From NCBI RefSeq assembly GCF_000420085.1, contig NZ_ATUG01000001.1, forward strand, positions 1,511,223 through 1,575,222: 64,000 bases of DNA, written 5' to 3'. Origin of the DNA: Desulfospira joergensenii DSM 10085 (GTDB lineage: Bacteria; Desulfobacterota; Desulfobacteria; Desulfobacterales; Desulfobacteraceae). The notes under the pieces are model-generated. The model worked only from the letters and a program-made list of their open reading frames with translations. It was not told the origin of the DNA and did not search any database. The position numbers and the translations under genes were made by a program. Below are positions 19,801 to 26,684 of the stretch, in pieces; position 1 is the first letter of the stretch; every line of letters starts with the position of its first letter.

Positions 19801-20055
19801 GGATCTATATTTGGCCGTTCTTACAAGCCGGGATCATTTGCTGATCTATTGTGTGAAGCATATGCCGGTCCTCACGATTATCTTAATAGTCCAATATGGT
19901 ATAACGCAATGGGCAACATCAACACAAACATGAGTAGCCTATCGGTGGCTTTGGGTGAAGTTATGAACTGGGCTAATGTGGCTGTTGCTACCCCTTTTGT
20001 CGCTGCTGATATGATGCCTTCTTATCTTATGCCATCTTTGATAGATGAACGATAA
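13804..20055 (+). CDS. Secreted SpvB/FG-GAP/Rhs-repeat protein, polymorphic-toxin-like
   Basis: 2083 residues from the ATG at 13804, chosen because GGAGGG lies just before it. Order: signal peptide (FLVCFSALFWIVFFNTPAWS); acidic Ser/Glu-rich linker; SpvB-like domain (about 118-230); seven 53-residue FG-GAP/VCBS repeats with DYNGDGKTD (401-771); long YD/Rhs repeat region (about 850-1700); Rhs core ending near residue 1786 with NPLVYVDPSGH; then a ~297-residue variable tip. The tip has Gly/Ala-rich hydrophobic stretches and ends in a segment with AGPHDYLNS, related to the orphan tip at 21.4 kb. The tip and repeat region use AT-richer codons than the Rhs body. Predicted surface/secreted toxin-like protein; toxic activity unknown. 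Confidence 0.93.
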   Translation: MQSCSSSQNPTGNNPNFLNHIRTFLVCFSALFWIVFFNTPAWSSEVADTDSSTILQSQEMDSTELFVEEVPEPLVSDQEETESDSPDLEEESVSAKAMSLSTASTDTELGDSSSGLSLPTVNTMQYTGAATVSVPILVPPGRAGIQPKINLVYNSYKKNGWIGMGWDIDMGAIQRSTRHGLDYSADDYVVAMGGNSDLVPRPDWGTDFYGAKIEGGFTKYYFNTSTNGWEATDKSGLRYYFGTTEASRQDDPDDSSRIFKWCLDKVVDTNGNYMTIAYVKDQGQIYLSRIDYTGNQGTSSANLSNSVIFHLEDGRPDQAKMYNINFEVITGKRIKAIEIKTYDRLARAYKFSYIESINSHRSLLEKIQEYGNDVTIETDGNIIGDSDLYSKQLYYFGHELSSFDNINLDMWGAVYQNPKIIAGDYNGDGKTDILYIIERTDGYYDWRLRLSNGSSFDNINLDMWGAVYQNPKIIAGDYNGDGKTDILYIIERTDGYYDWRLRLSNGSSFDNINLDMWGAVYQNPKIIAGDYNGDGKTDILYIIERTDGYYDWRLRLSNGSSFDNINLDMWGAVYQNPKINTGDYNGDGKTDILYIIERTDGYYDWRLRLSNGSSFDNINLDMWGAVYQNPKINTGDYNGDGKTDILYIIERTDGYYDWRLRLSNGSSFDNINLDMWGAVYQNPKINTGDYNGDGKTDILYIIERTDGYYDWRLRLSNGSSFDNINLDMWGAINQNPKINTGDYNGDGKTDILYIIERTDGYYDWRLKLAAPHESPDLLKSINSSFGSTSQFTYKPSSEYNNTLLAYIIHPVETLTIDDGNGVSSTTQYSYAQGFFDLASRDFRGFGNVTQTNPDGTQTITKFHQDEFNKGRQCQVDFKDPSGTLLSRQTLTWETQYLDDPDNTFAFVKLARKRTENYDDETTFVQEDYVHDDANGNLLSTISSGTGAESLTTTLTYENFGDWVWRKTSETLAGSTSGLVRQTGFDYESGTGNLLGRSYSLDGVNDPYISFAYDTYGNLTASTDARGNTTITTYDTETRTYPVFIEYPVTGGVSHIEQTLEIDYRFGKPLLTQDENGNRTSYTYDEFGRLVQTDLPNGGQAVTQYFDDASPRYVISSVKEDDSGNWIDAVTYLDGFNRKIQNVTLGEDGKFITSRIYYDEMGRAYLTEGPFFASDSAYPQTAPTDSPWSQTLFDYRGRPVSIDSPDSVHDTITATFSYSGLSTTITDPDGAGRTETKDYLGRLIRVTEHADDQTDYVTTYQYNAASDLLNVTDHCGNETSMTYDALGRKTGMVDPDMGTWSYTYDANGNLLTQTDAKNQTITFAYDELNRLISKDYDTTDPDVAYTYDNLSIANGRGRLYQTSNGRVTTTIDGYDSLGNVLSETRTLTGAPQTYTTSFTYDLAGKVLTTTTPDAFTVTNTYIPGTGLLESVTGSDGLTYASLSGYTPGGKIGLVEHGNYTYTQYAYDSLSGRLASLLTSRTGPTETMQQRSYSYTPAGDLSGITDSLNAVSYTYTYDGLHRLTSETGSGTPLSYTYDAIGNIASKTAGTGTMTYSHGGTRPHAVDSITLNGTNFDYVYDANGNMTQGPDLSDPLLPGTRTVTYNADNMPVTVTHVRNGTTQAMELTYDGSGARAIKTVQGGGTTYYVNGLFQVKETGTGTETTRFIFAGNLRIAQIQDSVPSFFHKDHLGSSTIMSDAAGTPLESSEYLPYGGLRSHTGTDTSNYKFTDQELDPESGLYNYNARLYDPVIGKFVTADTVVPDPANPQTLNRYSYCYNNPLVYVDPSGHFGFIIGAIIGAVISGVQSDWDPEAMIAGAVIGGISGGVFSGVESAVTSGLAGIAGGPAMSFTTASVISNIAGGAAAGAVAGGLNAHYYGGDIGQGVLKGAFGGAVFGGIGGYYGNSWGWGRVGITTFAGGVVSEVNGGDFMTGAALSGGISLLAYSATTMRSKMIEQSKLDRRNASGISAGHKGDGFKLAGGRFNAKSPSAESYLGGRQGGPGSIFGRSYKPGSFADLLCEAYAGPHDYLNSPIWYNAMGNINTNMSSLSVALGEVMNWANVAVATPFVAADMMPSYLMPSLIDER
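15004..16116 (+). repeat. Seven tandem 159-bp coding repeats in the Rhs gene
   Basis: Units start at 15004, 15163, 15322, 15481, 15640, 15799 and 15958, each encoding 53 residues with a calcium-type loop DYNGDGKTD. Copies are nearly identical at the DNA level. The first three carry IIAG where the last four carry INTG, the fourth has extra silent changes, and the last ends in LKLAA. This indicates recent expansion by unequal recombination or slippage; copy number is probably variable and easily misassembled. Confidence 0.97.
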
Positions 20056-20077
20056 AAAAAGGTTAAATGAAATATTA

Positions 20078-20410
20078 ATGAAAAGATTATATGTTATGAA
20101 GACTGTATTGATCACGTTCATCATATTATTTCTCACCTCAATTATTGGCTGTGTATCTATTGAAAAAAGAAGACTTATTTTTATTGACGAAAGAAATTTC
20201 GATATCGGAAGAGTTGTGTTTGATGTTCCGCTTCCTGAGCCAATAGATATTATCAAAATTGATGAAGCGAAAAGTAAATATCTATATAAATTTGAGGATT
20301 CAGGATGCCAATGGATATATATTGTTGATAATAAGAGTAAAAGAATTATTTCTTGGGAATTCATTAGTGACCCTGATTTCTGTTATATAGAGTTCAAAGG
20401 GCCATGGTAG
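20078..20410 (+). CDS. Small lipoprotein, candidate immunity protein for the Rhs tip
   Basis: 110 residues from the ATG at 20078 (alternatives 20045, overlapping the Rhs stop, and 20096). Hydrophobic N-terminus with a lipobox-like TSIIGC, so probably a membrane-anchored lipoprotein. The C-terminal half (GCQWIYIVDNKSKRIISWEF, then FCYIEF) aligns with the lipoprotein at 21709-22032: both have a Cys, an aromatic/hydrophobic strand, D-x-K-S/T, II and a second Cys. Its position directly after the toxin-like tip, AT-rich codons and the paralogue after a second tip fit an immunity gene. Direct evidence of immunity is lacking. Confidence 0.65.
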   Translation: MKRLYVMKTVLITFIILFLTSIIGCVSIEKRRLIFIDERNFDIGRVVFDVPLPEPIDIIKIDEAKSKYLYKFEDSGCQWIYIVDNKSKRIISWEFISDPDFCYIEFKGPW

Positions 20411-20459
20411 CTTAAAGCTACGAATAAAGGGGCGGCGGGCGGGAACAGATTATCAAGCT

Positions 20460-21370
20460 GGGGTCAGGTCTTGAAAAATAAGATTTATCATGTTATAGAA
20501 ACGAAACCATGGCCCGTCCCCTCAGAATAGAATATCCCGGAGCGGTTTACCACATCACTGCCCGCGGGAACGCCCGGGATCGCATCTTCCTGGAAGACGA
20601 AGACAGAGACCGTTTTCTGGAAATATTATCTGACACTCTCCAACGATATAACTGGCTGTGCCATGGGTTATGCCTGATGGACAACCATTACCACCTTCTT
20701 ATTGAAACCATTGACCCTACACTTTCCCGCGGTATGAGACAGCTCAACGGGGTCTACACCCAGTCGTTCAACCGCAGGCATCACCGGGTGGGGCATGTTT
20801 TCCAGGGCCGGTACAAAGCCATCCTGGTTCAAAAAGAGACCCATCTGCTGGAGCTCTGTCGGTATGTTGTCCTGAATCCGGTCAGGGCGAAAATGGTGGA
20901 AAAGCCCGGGGATTGGAAATGGAGCAGTTTTCATGCAACCGCTTCCAAAGGCTCTATCCCTAACTGGCTGACAACAGACTGGATATTGGGGCAGTTTGCA
21001 CAGAATAGAAAAGCCGCCCGGAAAAGCTATCTAAAATTTGTTGAGAGCGGTATTTCAGAAAAAACTTCTCCTTGGGACAGATTGAAAGGGCAAATATTTT
21101 TCGGCAGCAAAGGCTTTATACAATCCATAAAATCAAAAAATGAAGATATTAAAGAGGTTCCGAAAGTTCAAAGATATGCTACCCGGATCAGGCTTGAAAA
21201 CCTGTTTCGGGATATAAAGAATAAACAACACCGGAATGAAAAAGTATGGATGGCTTATGCTCGATACGGTTATACAATGAAAGAGATCGCCGACTATCTA
21301 TCCATACACTATACAACGGTGAGTAAAATCATTAACCAAAGAAAAAAATGATATTTCAAGACCTGACCCC
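20460..21370 (+). mobile_element. REP-associated Y1 transposase unit with 14-bp terminal inverted repeats
   Basis: GGGGTCAGGTCTTG at 20460-20473 and its exact complement at 21357-21370 bracket the transposase gene. The 911-bp unit sits between the first lipoprotein gene and the orphan Rhs tip. Its first 285 bases are duplicated at 22045-22329. Confidence 0.8.
20509..21351 (+). CDS. REP-associated tyrosine transposase (Y1_Tnp / RAYT family)
   Basis: 280 residues. It begins with MARPLRIEYPGAVYHITARG, a hallmark of this family. HUH motif in MDNHYHLLIE (His-x-His), and the nucleophile Tyr region in LLELCRYVVLNPVRAKM. A C-terminal helix-turn-helix-like end (YTMKEIADYLSIHYTTVSKI) is typical of the longer RAYT members. 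These enzymes are single-copy, domesticated relatives of IS200/IS605 transposases that process REP palindromes. Intact here, next to a truncated second copy. It separates the Rhs/lipoprotein pair from a second tip/lipoprotein pair, so it probably helped to shuffle this island. Confidence 0.93.
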   Translation: MARPLRIEYPGAVYHITARGNARDRIFLEDEDRDRFLEILSDTLQRYNWLCHGLCLMDNHYHLLIETIDPTLSRGMRQLNGVYTQSFNRRHHRVGHVFQGRYKAILVQKETHLLELCRYVVLNPVRAKMVEKPGDWKWSSFHATASKGSIPNWLTTDWILGQFAQNRKAARKSYLKFVESGISEKTSPWDRLKGQIFFGSKGFIQSIKSKNEDIKEVPKVQRYATRIRLENLFRDIKNKQHRNEKVWMAYARYGYTMKEIADYLSIHYTTVSKIINQRKK

Positions 21371-21371
21371 A

Positions 21372-21686
21372 AATTTTGACCCCAAATTTCATTTCAAATT
21401 TACAGAAGGGAAACTTGTGTTTGGCTTTAATAAAAAGCTTACAGGACATTTTTGGAAAGATTTCTTTACCCAAGGTGGGCCTTTAAGTAAGTCTATGAAT
21501 TATATCCCCGGGATGAATGCTATGGCTCATCTTCATGACTTCTGGATGAACAGCTTATTTGACAATATGTTGGTAAATTTTGGAACCATGCCGTTAGCCG
21601 CCGCAATCACTTATGGCAGCGTATTAGGCGGGGCTCACGCTCCAATGACCGTTCCGATATACACGGGACTACGACAGAGAAACTAA
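21372..21686 (+). pseudogene. Orphan Rhs C-terminal tip (displaced toxin cassette fragment)
   Basis: The reading frame opens at the end of the transposase unit and encodes about 105 residues without signal or start context. It resembles the end of the intact Rhs tip: GGP, S, a PG pair, A-x-x-HD and NS occur in the same order (GGPLSKSMNYIPGMNAMAHL against GGPGSIFGRSYKPGS, then HDFWMNS against HDYLNS), followed by a hydrophobic stretch (TMPLAAAITYGSVLGG). Read as the remnant of an alternative toxin tip that lost its Rhs body, with its candidate immunity lipoprotein kept 22 bases downstream. Activity cannot be judged. Confidence 0.6.
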
Positions 21687-21708
21687 TTTTTGAAACTGGA
21701 AAATCCCT

Positions 21709-22032
21709 ATGTCGAAAGGAACAATCATAAGATTTGGATATTTCATTGTAACAATAGTTTCATTGGCAGGATGTAGTAACATATCTCCGCATGATAATTT
21801 TAAAGAGCATATATACGGGCAAATTGGTAAAATTTTAAATGAAATCCCACCATATCAAGCCCCTAACGAGAAAAATTTAATTAGTTCAAAACTCTTACCA
21901 AATGGGAATATTGAAAATAAATATAAGTATAAAGGAACTTGCAGATATATGTTTGAAATTGATCCTAAAACTCAAAAAATTATTGCAGCGCGTTTTGAGG
22001 GCGAGAAGACTGATTGCGTGATCAATCCATGA
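21709..22032 (+). CDS. Small lipoprotein, second candidate immunity protein
   Basis: 107 residues. Signal peptide with a clear lipobox (VSLAGC). The C-terminal half (YKGTCRYMFEIDPKTQKIIA, then RFEGEKTDCVI) is related to that of the lipoprotein at 20078-20410, including both Cys positions. It follows the orphan Rhs tip as the first lipoprotein follows the intact tip. AT-rich codon use, unlike the Rhs body. Its role as an immunity protein is inferred from position and paralogy only. Confidence 0.65.
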   Translation: MSKGTIIRFGYFIVTIVSLAGCSNISPHDNFKEHIYGQIGKILNEIPPYQAPNEKNLISSKLLPNGNIENKYKYKGTCRYMFEIDPKTQKIIAARFEGEKTDCVINP

Positions 22033-22044
22033 TAACCGCAAGCC

Positions 22045-22329
22045 GGGGTCAGGTCTTGAAAAATAAGATTTATCATGTTATAGAAACGAAACCATGGCCC
22101 GTCCCCTCAGAATAGAATATCCCGGAGCGGTTTACCACATCACTGCCCGCGGGAACGCCCGGGATCGCATCTTCCTGGAAGACGAAGACAGAGACCGTTT
22201 TCTGGAAATATTATCTGACACTCTCCAACGATATAACTGGCTGTGCCATGGGTTATGCCTGATGGACAACCATTACCACCTTCTTATTGAAACCATTGAC
22301 CCTACACTTTCCCGCGGTATGAGACAGCT
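22045..22329 (+). pseudogene. Truncated duplicate of the REP-type transposase (5' part)
   Basis: These 285 bases repeat 20460-20744, including the terminal repeat and the first ~79 codons (start at 22094). The copy breaks off after GMRQL and joins the right-hand 97-bp repeat element, so the frame ends a few codons later at 22375. The HUH His residues remain but the catalytic Tyr region is lost. The near-perfect identity means the duplication is recent or maintained by gene conversion. Confidence 0.93.
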
Positions 22330-22333
22330 AATT

Positions 22334-22432
22334 CCATGGAGGGTCTGCGCCCGCTATTATTTATGCGAACCATAAAACGGCTTTCTTCCCCTGCTGTTCC
22401 CGCTGATCGAGCTGTTCTATCTGTTCTCACTC
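22334..22432. repeat. REP-like repeat element, right copy
   Basis: It matches 13532-13628 almost base for base through a long shared core (for example TTATGCGAACCATAAAACGG) and the GCTGATCGAGCT module. It abuts the broken end of the truncated transposase. Together with the left copy it brackets an 8.8-kb island containing the Rhs gene, lipoproteins and transposases, as expected if homologous repeats mobilised or bordered the region. Confidence 0.8.
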
Positions 22433-22554
22433 TCTAAATCCCACCCCTTGAAAAATAAGTCCCTGGTTTTTCTTGACCGATTCGCCCCAAAAAGGCTAAA
22501 CTGGCGTCGATTCACAGCAAAAACACAATCCATAGATTTTTTAAGTTTTTCATA

Positions 22555-24771
22555 ATGCTAAAGTCTTTCAGGGCATCCATTGCGAAAAAGCTGTTTGCAT
22601 TCATATGCATATCCATACTGGTTTCAGTTCTTCCCCTGTTTTACATTACCCAGAATGCCTTAAAACGATTTGCCGGCCATTCCTTTTCAGCCAATGAAGA
22701 CCAGATCATCCGCATGTCCAATTATTACCTGTCCAGAATCGCCCGGGAGCAGGCTGAAAAATATGATGAAATTTTAAAATCCGTTAAAGAAGAATCTTCC
22801 ATCCTTGCCAGGCAGGCGTCTAGTATTTACTCCGACATGGATCGATATGCCTCTTTCCACATGTATAAGCCCTCTTTGAAACGGCATAGGATGCATCCCT
22901 GGACGGTTCCGTTTTTCATAACACCGGAATCGAATGAAATCATCACAGCCTTCTGGGGAACGGATACGCTAAGCAAGGAAACCAGAAAAGAGATCCAAGC
23001 CATTTCCCACATCAAGCCCCTGCTGATAAAATCCAAAGAAAAGATCATTGCAAGTACGGCAGCCCGGATTATCACCACCTCAGATCTTCTGGTCTGCTAC
23101 ACCCAGGACCCTGGGGTCAAAAAACAGATTTTCCATTTGCCTCCCCCCGGGACATCACGGTTACGGGAAATAGAGTATCCCCGGTTATTTTTGGAATCCG
23201 CCTCCCGATACCGGGACATTACCTGTCCGTATCCGCCTGAATCCGGATTGATTTTAAAGGGGATTTCCTCCATCTATGACCGCTGGGGAAGATTTAAAGG
23301 ACATGCCTGTGTTGATGTATCCGTAGACCGTATTCTCAATGAAATCAATGAGGAAGCCTTTGTAACGGATGACACCAGCGACATGATTTTGTTCGCCTTT
23401 TTCACCAACCAGGCCGGCGAACTCATCGCACTTCCCGGCAATCTGTCTGATCTCTTTGGAATTAAAATCGACCTGGCCCATTTTGCCCGGTCCTATAAGA
23501 TATTGAAACAGGGTCTGAAAACATCACCCGGAAACAAAGCCGAACCTGCCACAAAAGATCTGAAGAAACTCCATGAATTAACCATCAATGATGAAAATTA
23601 TATCTTATCCTCCTCTGCCCTGGACGAAATCCCCTGGCGGATCGTTCTGGTTTCCCGGAAAAAAGACCTGATGGCTTCCATCGAAGAGACCCGAAAGGCG
23701 CTGAGAAGCAGTCTTGAGTCGGTATCTGCCGATTTCATGAAGCATTCATCCGTGATTCTTGCCCTGTCATGCCTCTTTATTTTTCTGGCCATAAAAAAAA
23801 TTATCCAGCCGATCCGGGAACTCACCCTGGCCGCTCAAAAAATAACCGAGGGTGACGATATGGCGCTTTCCCCGCCGCCCTTTATCCGCAGGACAGATGA
23901 AATCGGATCTTTGACCCGGTCCCTGGATATCATGTTAAAACGGCTCAAAGCCTCTGATGTCAGGAAAAGAGAATATGCCCAGACCCTTGAGGGCCAGGTC
24001 CGGGCCAGGACCCTGGAGCTGGAAAAAGCCAATACCAGACTGAGTTCGCTTTTAAAAAACCGGGAGAAAGAGGTGCTGGAAAGGACTGAGGATCTCAAGC
24101 GCCTGAACGATTATCTATTCTTTTCCGAGGAAGAGGCAAGGAGGGATATCGCTTCGGACCTTCACGACGGGATTGCACAAACTCTCTCATTCTGTATTTC
24201 CAAACTAAAGAGCATGACTGACGCCAACCATTATGTAGACTCATCCAAACTCAGGGAAATTCAAGAGGTTCTGGAACAGGGCACAAAGGAAATCCGTTCC
24301 CTTGTCTATGAACTCTCCCCTCCGATTCTTGACCACTTCGACCTGACCACGGCCCTGGCGTTTCTGGTTGAAGAAAGCAATTCAAGTTATGGATGCAGGA
24401 TGGAGTATTTCGTTTCAGGCCGCCCCTGCCCTCCGGTCGAGGATGCTTTGAAAATCACACTCTACCGGGCCGTGGGCGAATTGATCATCAATATTTTAAA
24501 GCATTCCGGGGAAAAAAAAGGACAGATCAAGCTGAGAACCGACCGTAAAAACATTATGATCCGGGTGGAGGATCAAGGCTCCGGGTTTGATGTGGAAAAA
24601 ATTAGTAAAATCAAGGCGGGAATCCATGGTTTCGGCCTGTATAATCTTTCGGAACGCTTGAAATACTTTGGTGCCGGCATTGAAATCGATTCAGCGCCCG
24701 GTTCAGGAACAAGTGTCAGAATTCAGATTCCTTTAGACCGGAAACCATCCATTGAGCAGGGAGCCCCATGA
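22555..24771 (+). CDS. Sensor histidine kinase, NarL-partner type (HisKA_3), with large extracytoplasmic domain
   Basis: 738 residues. Membrane segments near 12-32 and about 398-418 enclose a ~365-residue sensory region, probably a double Cache fold judging from size and layout. Then HAMP (about 420-470), a coiled coil, the HisKA_3 phosphoacceptor with His537 in SDLHDGIAQ, and a HATPase_c domain with DQGSGFD and GIHGFGLYNLSERL. It overlaps the response regulator by 4 bases (ATGA), so the pair is translationally coupled. The ligand is unknown. It starts just outside the repeat-bordered Rhs island. Confidence 0.92.
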   Translation: MLKSFRASIAKKLFAFICISILVSVLPLFYITQNALKRFAGHSFSANEDQIIRMSNYYLSRIAREQAEKYDEILKSVKEESSILARQASSIYSDMDRYASFHMYKPSLKRHRMHPWTVPFFITPESNEIITAFWGTDTLSKETRKEIQAISHIKPLLIKSKEKIIASTAARIITTSDLLVCYTQDPGVKKQIFHLPPPGTSRLREIEYPRLFLESASRYRDITCPYPPESGLILKGISSIYDRWGRFKGHACVDVSVDRILNEINEEAFVTDDTSDMILFAFFTNQAGELIALPGNLSDLFGIKIDLAHFARSYKILKQGLKTSPGNKAEPATKDLKKLHELTINDENYILSSSALDEIPWRIVLVSRKKDLMASIEETRKALRSSLESVSADFMKHSSVILALSCLFIFLAIKKIIQPIRELTLAAQKITEGDDMALSPPPFIRRTDEIGSLTRSLDIMLKRLKASDVRKREYAQTLEGQVRARTLELEKANTRLSSLLKNREKEVLERTEDLKRLNDYLFFSEEEARRDIASDLHDGIAQTLSFCISKLKSMTDANHYVDSSKLREIQEVLEQGTKEIRSLVYELSPPILDHFDLTTALAFLVEESNSSYGCRMEYFVSGRPCPPVEDALKITLYRAVGELIINILKHSGEKKGQIKLRTDRKNIMIRVEDQGSGFDVEKISKIKAGIHGFGLYNLSERLKYFGAGIEIDSAPGSGTSVRIQIPLDRKPSIEQGAP

Positions 24772-25460
24772 AAAAAATCAGGATGTTATTGGCGGATGAC
24801 CATAAAATTGTGCGCCATGGCCTTGTCTCCACCCTTGAGGCTGACCCGCGGCTGAAAATTGCGGCCCAGGCAGGTTCAGGACTGGAGGCGGTCCGACTTG
24901 CCAGGAAACACTGCCCGGATATCGTACTCATGGATATATCCATGCCCGATCTGAACGGCATGGAAGCGTCACGCCAGATCCTGTGCCAAAATCCGGACAT
25001 AAAAATCATTGCCCTTTCCATGCACGCGGAAAAGGTTTATGTCATGGGCATGCTGGATGCAGGAGTATCCGGATATCTTTTGAAATCCTGTTCTTTCAAT
25101 GAACTCAAAGAGGCCATTGATATTGTTCTGGAGGGGAAAATTTATTTAAGCCATGAGGTCACCTCCCTTGTGGTGGAGAGTGCCGTGGCCACAGGCCATG
25201 AAAAAAAGGCCTCCCGGTATTCCCTCTTGTCAAAAAGGGAAAGGGAAGTGCTCCAGCTCATCTCCGAAGGACATTCAAACAAAAAGATTGGCGTGAAACT
25301 CAATATCAGTATCAAAACCGTTCAGATTCACCGGACCAATTTGAAAAAAAAATTAAACCTGTTTACTACGGCGGCCTTGACCAAATATGCCGTTGCCAAG
25401 GGCCTGACTTCCATTCTTCCAGACCGGGACACGGCCTTTCCTGAAGATTATAAATATTAA
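24768..25460 (+). CDS. NarL/LuxR-family response regulator
   Basis: 230 residues. Receiver domain with Asp10/Asp11, phospho-acceptor Asp56 (VLMDISMPDLNG) and a C-terminal LuxR-type HTH (LSKREREVLQLISEGHSNKK, then LNISIKTVQIHR). Cognate partner of the upstream HisKA_3 kinase by overlap and family pairing. Targets are not known; the secreted two-repeat protein 327 bases downstream is a reasonable candidate. Confidence 0.93.
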   Translation: MKKIRMLLADDHKIVRHGLVSTLEADPRLKIAAQAGSGLEAVRLARKHCPDIVLMDISMPDLNGMEASRQILCQNPDIKIIALSMHAEKVYVMGMLDAGVSGYLLKSCSFNELKEAIDIVLEGKIYLSHEVTSLVVESAVATGHEKKASRYSLLSKREREVLQLISEGHSNKKIGVKLNISIKTVQIHRTNLKKKLNLFTTAALTKYAVAKGLTSILPDRDTAFPEDYKY

Positions 25461-25787
25461 CCCCTGAAATTCAGAACTTTTTTATGAAAAACTAGGGTGA
25501 GGCCTTATTGTCTTTTTCTTTTTTTTATTGTCTTCTAGGCCATGTTGGCCAAGGAATTGTGATCAGAGTCCGTAAAGGGTACGGGCACCTCCGCTGATCG
25601 CATTTTCAACGGGGTCAGGCAGAGAGGGTGAACCTGCCTGACCCCATCCAAATTAATAAACTGCAAGAAATATCGTAATATCGCCAAGGCTCCAGTGGTT
25701 TTGTATACCGCCGTTCAACAGGCCATCTCAAATGATCTCTGACACACAGAAACATCGGCTTCTCATTCTTGCACCATACAAGAGGAG
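25461..25787. other. Gene-free interval after the NarL-type pair
   Basis: 327 bases without a convincing gene. It holds a T-rich stretch with repeated ATTGTCTT words (about 25508-25536) and the GGGGTCAGGCAG hairpin described separately. A sigma54-like sequence at 25546 fails at the invariant -12 GC. The promoter of the following secreted-protein gene must lie here but is not clear. Confidence 0.5.
25611..25645. repeat. Miniature GGGGTCAGG inverted repeat related to the transposase ends
   Basis: GGGGTCAGGCAG, an 11-base loop and its exact complement. The first nine bases equal the first nine of the REP-type transposase termini at 20460 and 22045. It could be a REP/MITE-like target or product of that transposase, and might also fold in RNA behind the response regulator gene. 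Confidence 0.55.
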
Positions 25788-26531
25788 ATGGTACCCATGA
25801 AACATTTTATCTGTTTTATCCTTTTTTTTATAATTCTCGGGATTGCCGGAGTATCGTCCGGGGGCAGCAGCAGTTCCTCCATGGCAACAAAAGAGGCCTA
25901 CTTTGATATCGCAACCGGCCACAAGTATATTAAAAATACAGACAATACATACATGGAGTATTCCCGCAAAGGGAAACTGCTCAGGAATGATGTCCCCAAT
26001 ACCCTGCCGCTTCTCACCCGGGGCCGGTATATCCGGGAAATCCGTGGGGATGCATACCTGGTATATGAAAAAAGCGGGAACCCAAGAAAACAGCAGCAGA
26101 TCCTGCCGGCCTCAAGCCGTCACCCCCGGGGCTGGCAATGCAAGGACATGCTGGTCACCGTCAAAAAATCTGCCGAACCGGAAGAAATGGGACTTGCCTA
26201 CACAAAAGATCCCGGAACCGTCAGGTATGACGGACAAACCGCCTTTGCAACGGGAAAGGCATATTTTGACCTGGCCACCGGTCATAAATACCTGAAAAAT
26301 TCTGACCATACCTATGCCGAATACTCAAAAAAAGGAAAGCTTCTGAAAACCGATGTCCCGGACAGCCTCCCTCTCCTGACCTCAGGCAGATATATTATCG
26401 ATCTGGACCAGGGCTGTTATATGATTTATGAAAAGAAGCGGGCAGCCCAGACCGTCTCACAAATCCTGCCGGCCTTAAGCGGCCATCCCAAGGGCTGGCG
26501 ATGCGGAAAGATCTTATCCACAATAAACTGA
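25788..26531 (+). CDS. Secreted protein of unknown function with two ~88-residue repeats
   Basis: 247 residues; not recognised as a known family. N-terminal signal peptide (FICFILFFIILGIAGVSS), a Ser-rich linker, then two homologous halves. Each has YFDxATGHKY, a Tyr/Lys-rich segment (EYSRKGKLL or EYSKKGKLL), LPLLTxGRYI, QILPA, and HPxGWxC near its end. The duplication is ancient enough to have diverged but keeps its aromatic and Trp-Cys positions. Probably periplasmic or extracellular. It follows the NarL-type pair on the same strand and converges with the usp gene. Confidence 0.8.
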   Translation: MVPMKHFICFILFFIILGIAGVSSGGSSSSSMATKEAYFDIATGHKYIKNTDNTYMEYSRKGKLLRNDVPNTLPLLTRGRYIREIRGDAYLVYEKSGNPRKQQQILPASSRHPRGWQCKDMLVTVKKSAEPEEMGLAYTKDPGTVRYDGQTAFATGKAYFDLATGHKYLKNSDHTYAEYSKKGKLLKTDVPDSLPLLTSGRYIIDLDQGCYMIYEKKRAAQTVSQILPALSGHPKGWRCGKILSTIN

Positions 26532-26564
26532 TCCTTTCGGATACCGGCACGATAGATGGTGTCA

Positions 26565-26601
26565 ACGGTTTTCCCCCTGACGGAGGAAGGGGGAAAACCG
26601 T
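26565..26601. terminator. Bidirectional hairpin between convergent genes
   Basis: A perfect 13-bp inverted repeat (ACGGTTTTCCCCC and complement) with an 11-base loop, between the secreted-protein gene (+) and usp (-). No long T-run follows on either strand, so termination may be partial. Confidence 0.6.
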
Positions 26602-26684
26602 AACATTCAAATCCCAGGGATATCCGTGGGGATCTTGGAGTTCTGAAGCATTGCCGCAGAAGGCCGGATTCTCATCCAAACAAA

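Noticed and set aside
25546..25561. Sigma54 promoter before the two-repeat secreted protein (TGGCCAAGGAATTGTG)
   Set aside because: Spacing is right but the invariant -12 GC is GT, and it lies about 230 bases from the gene.
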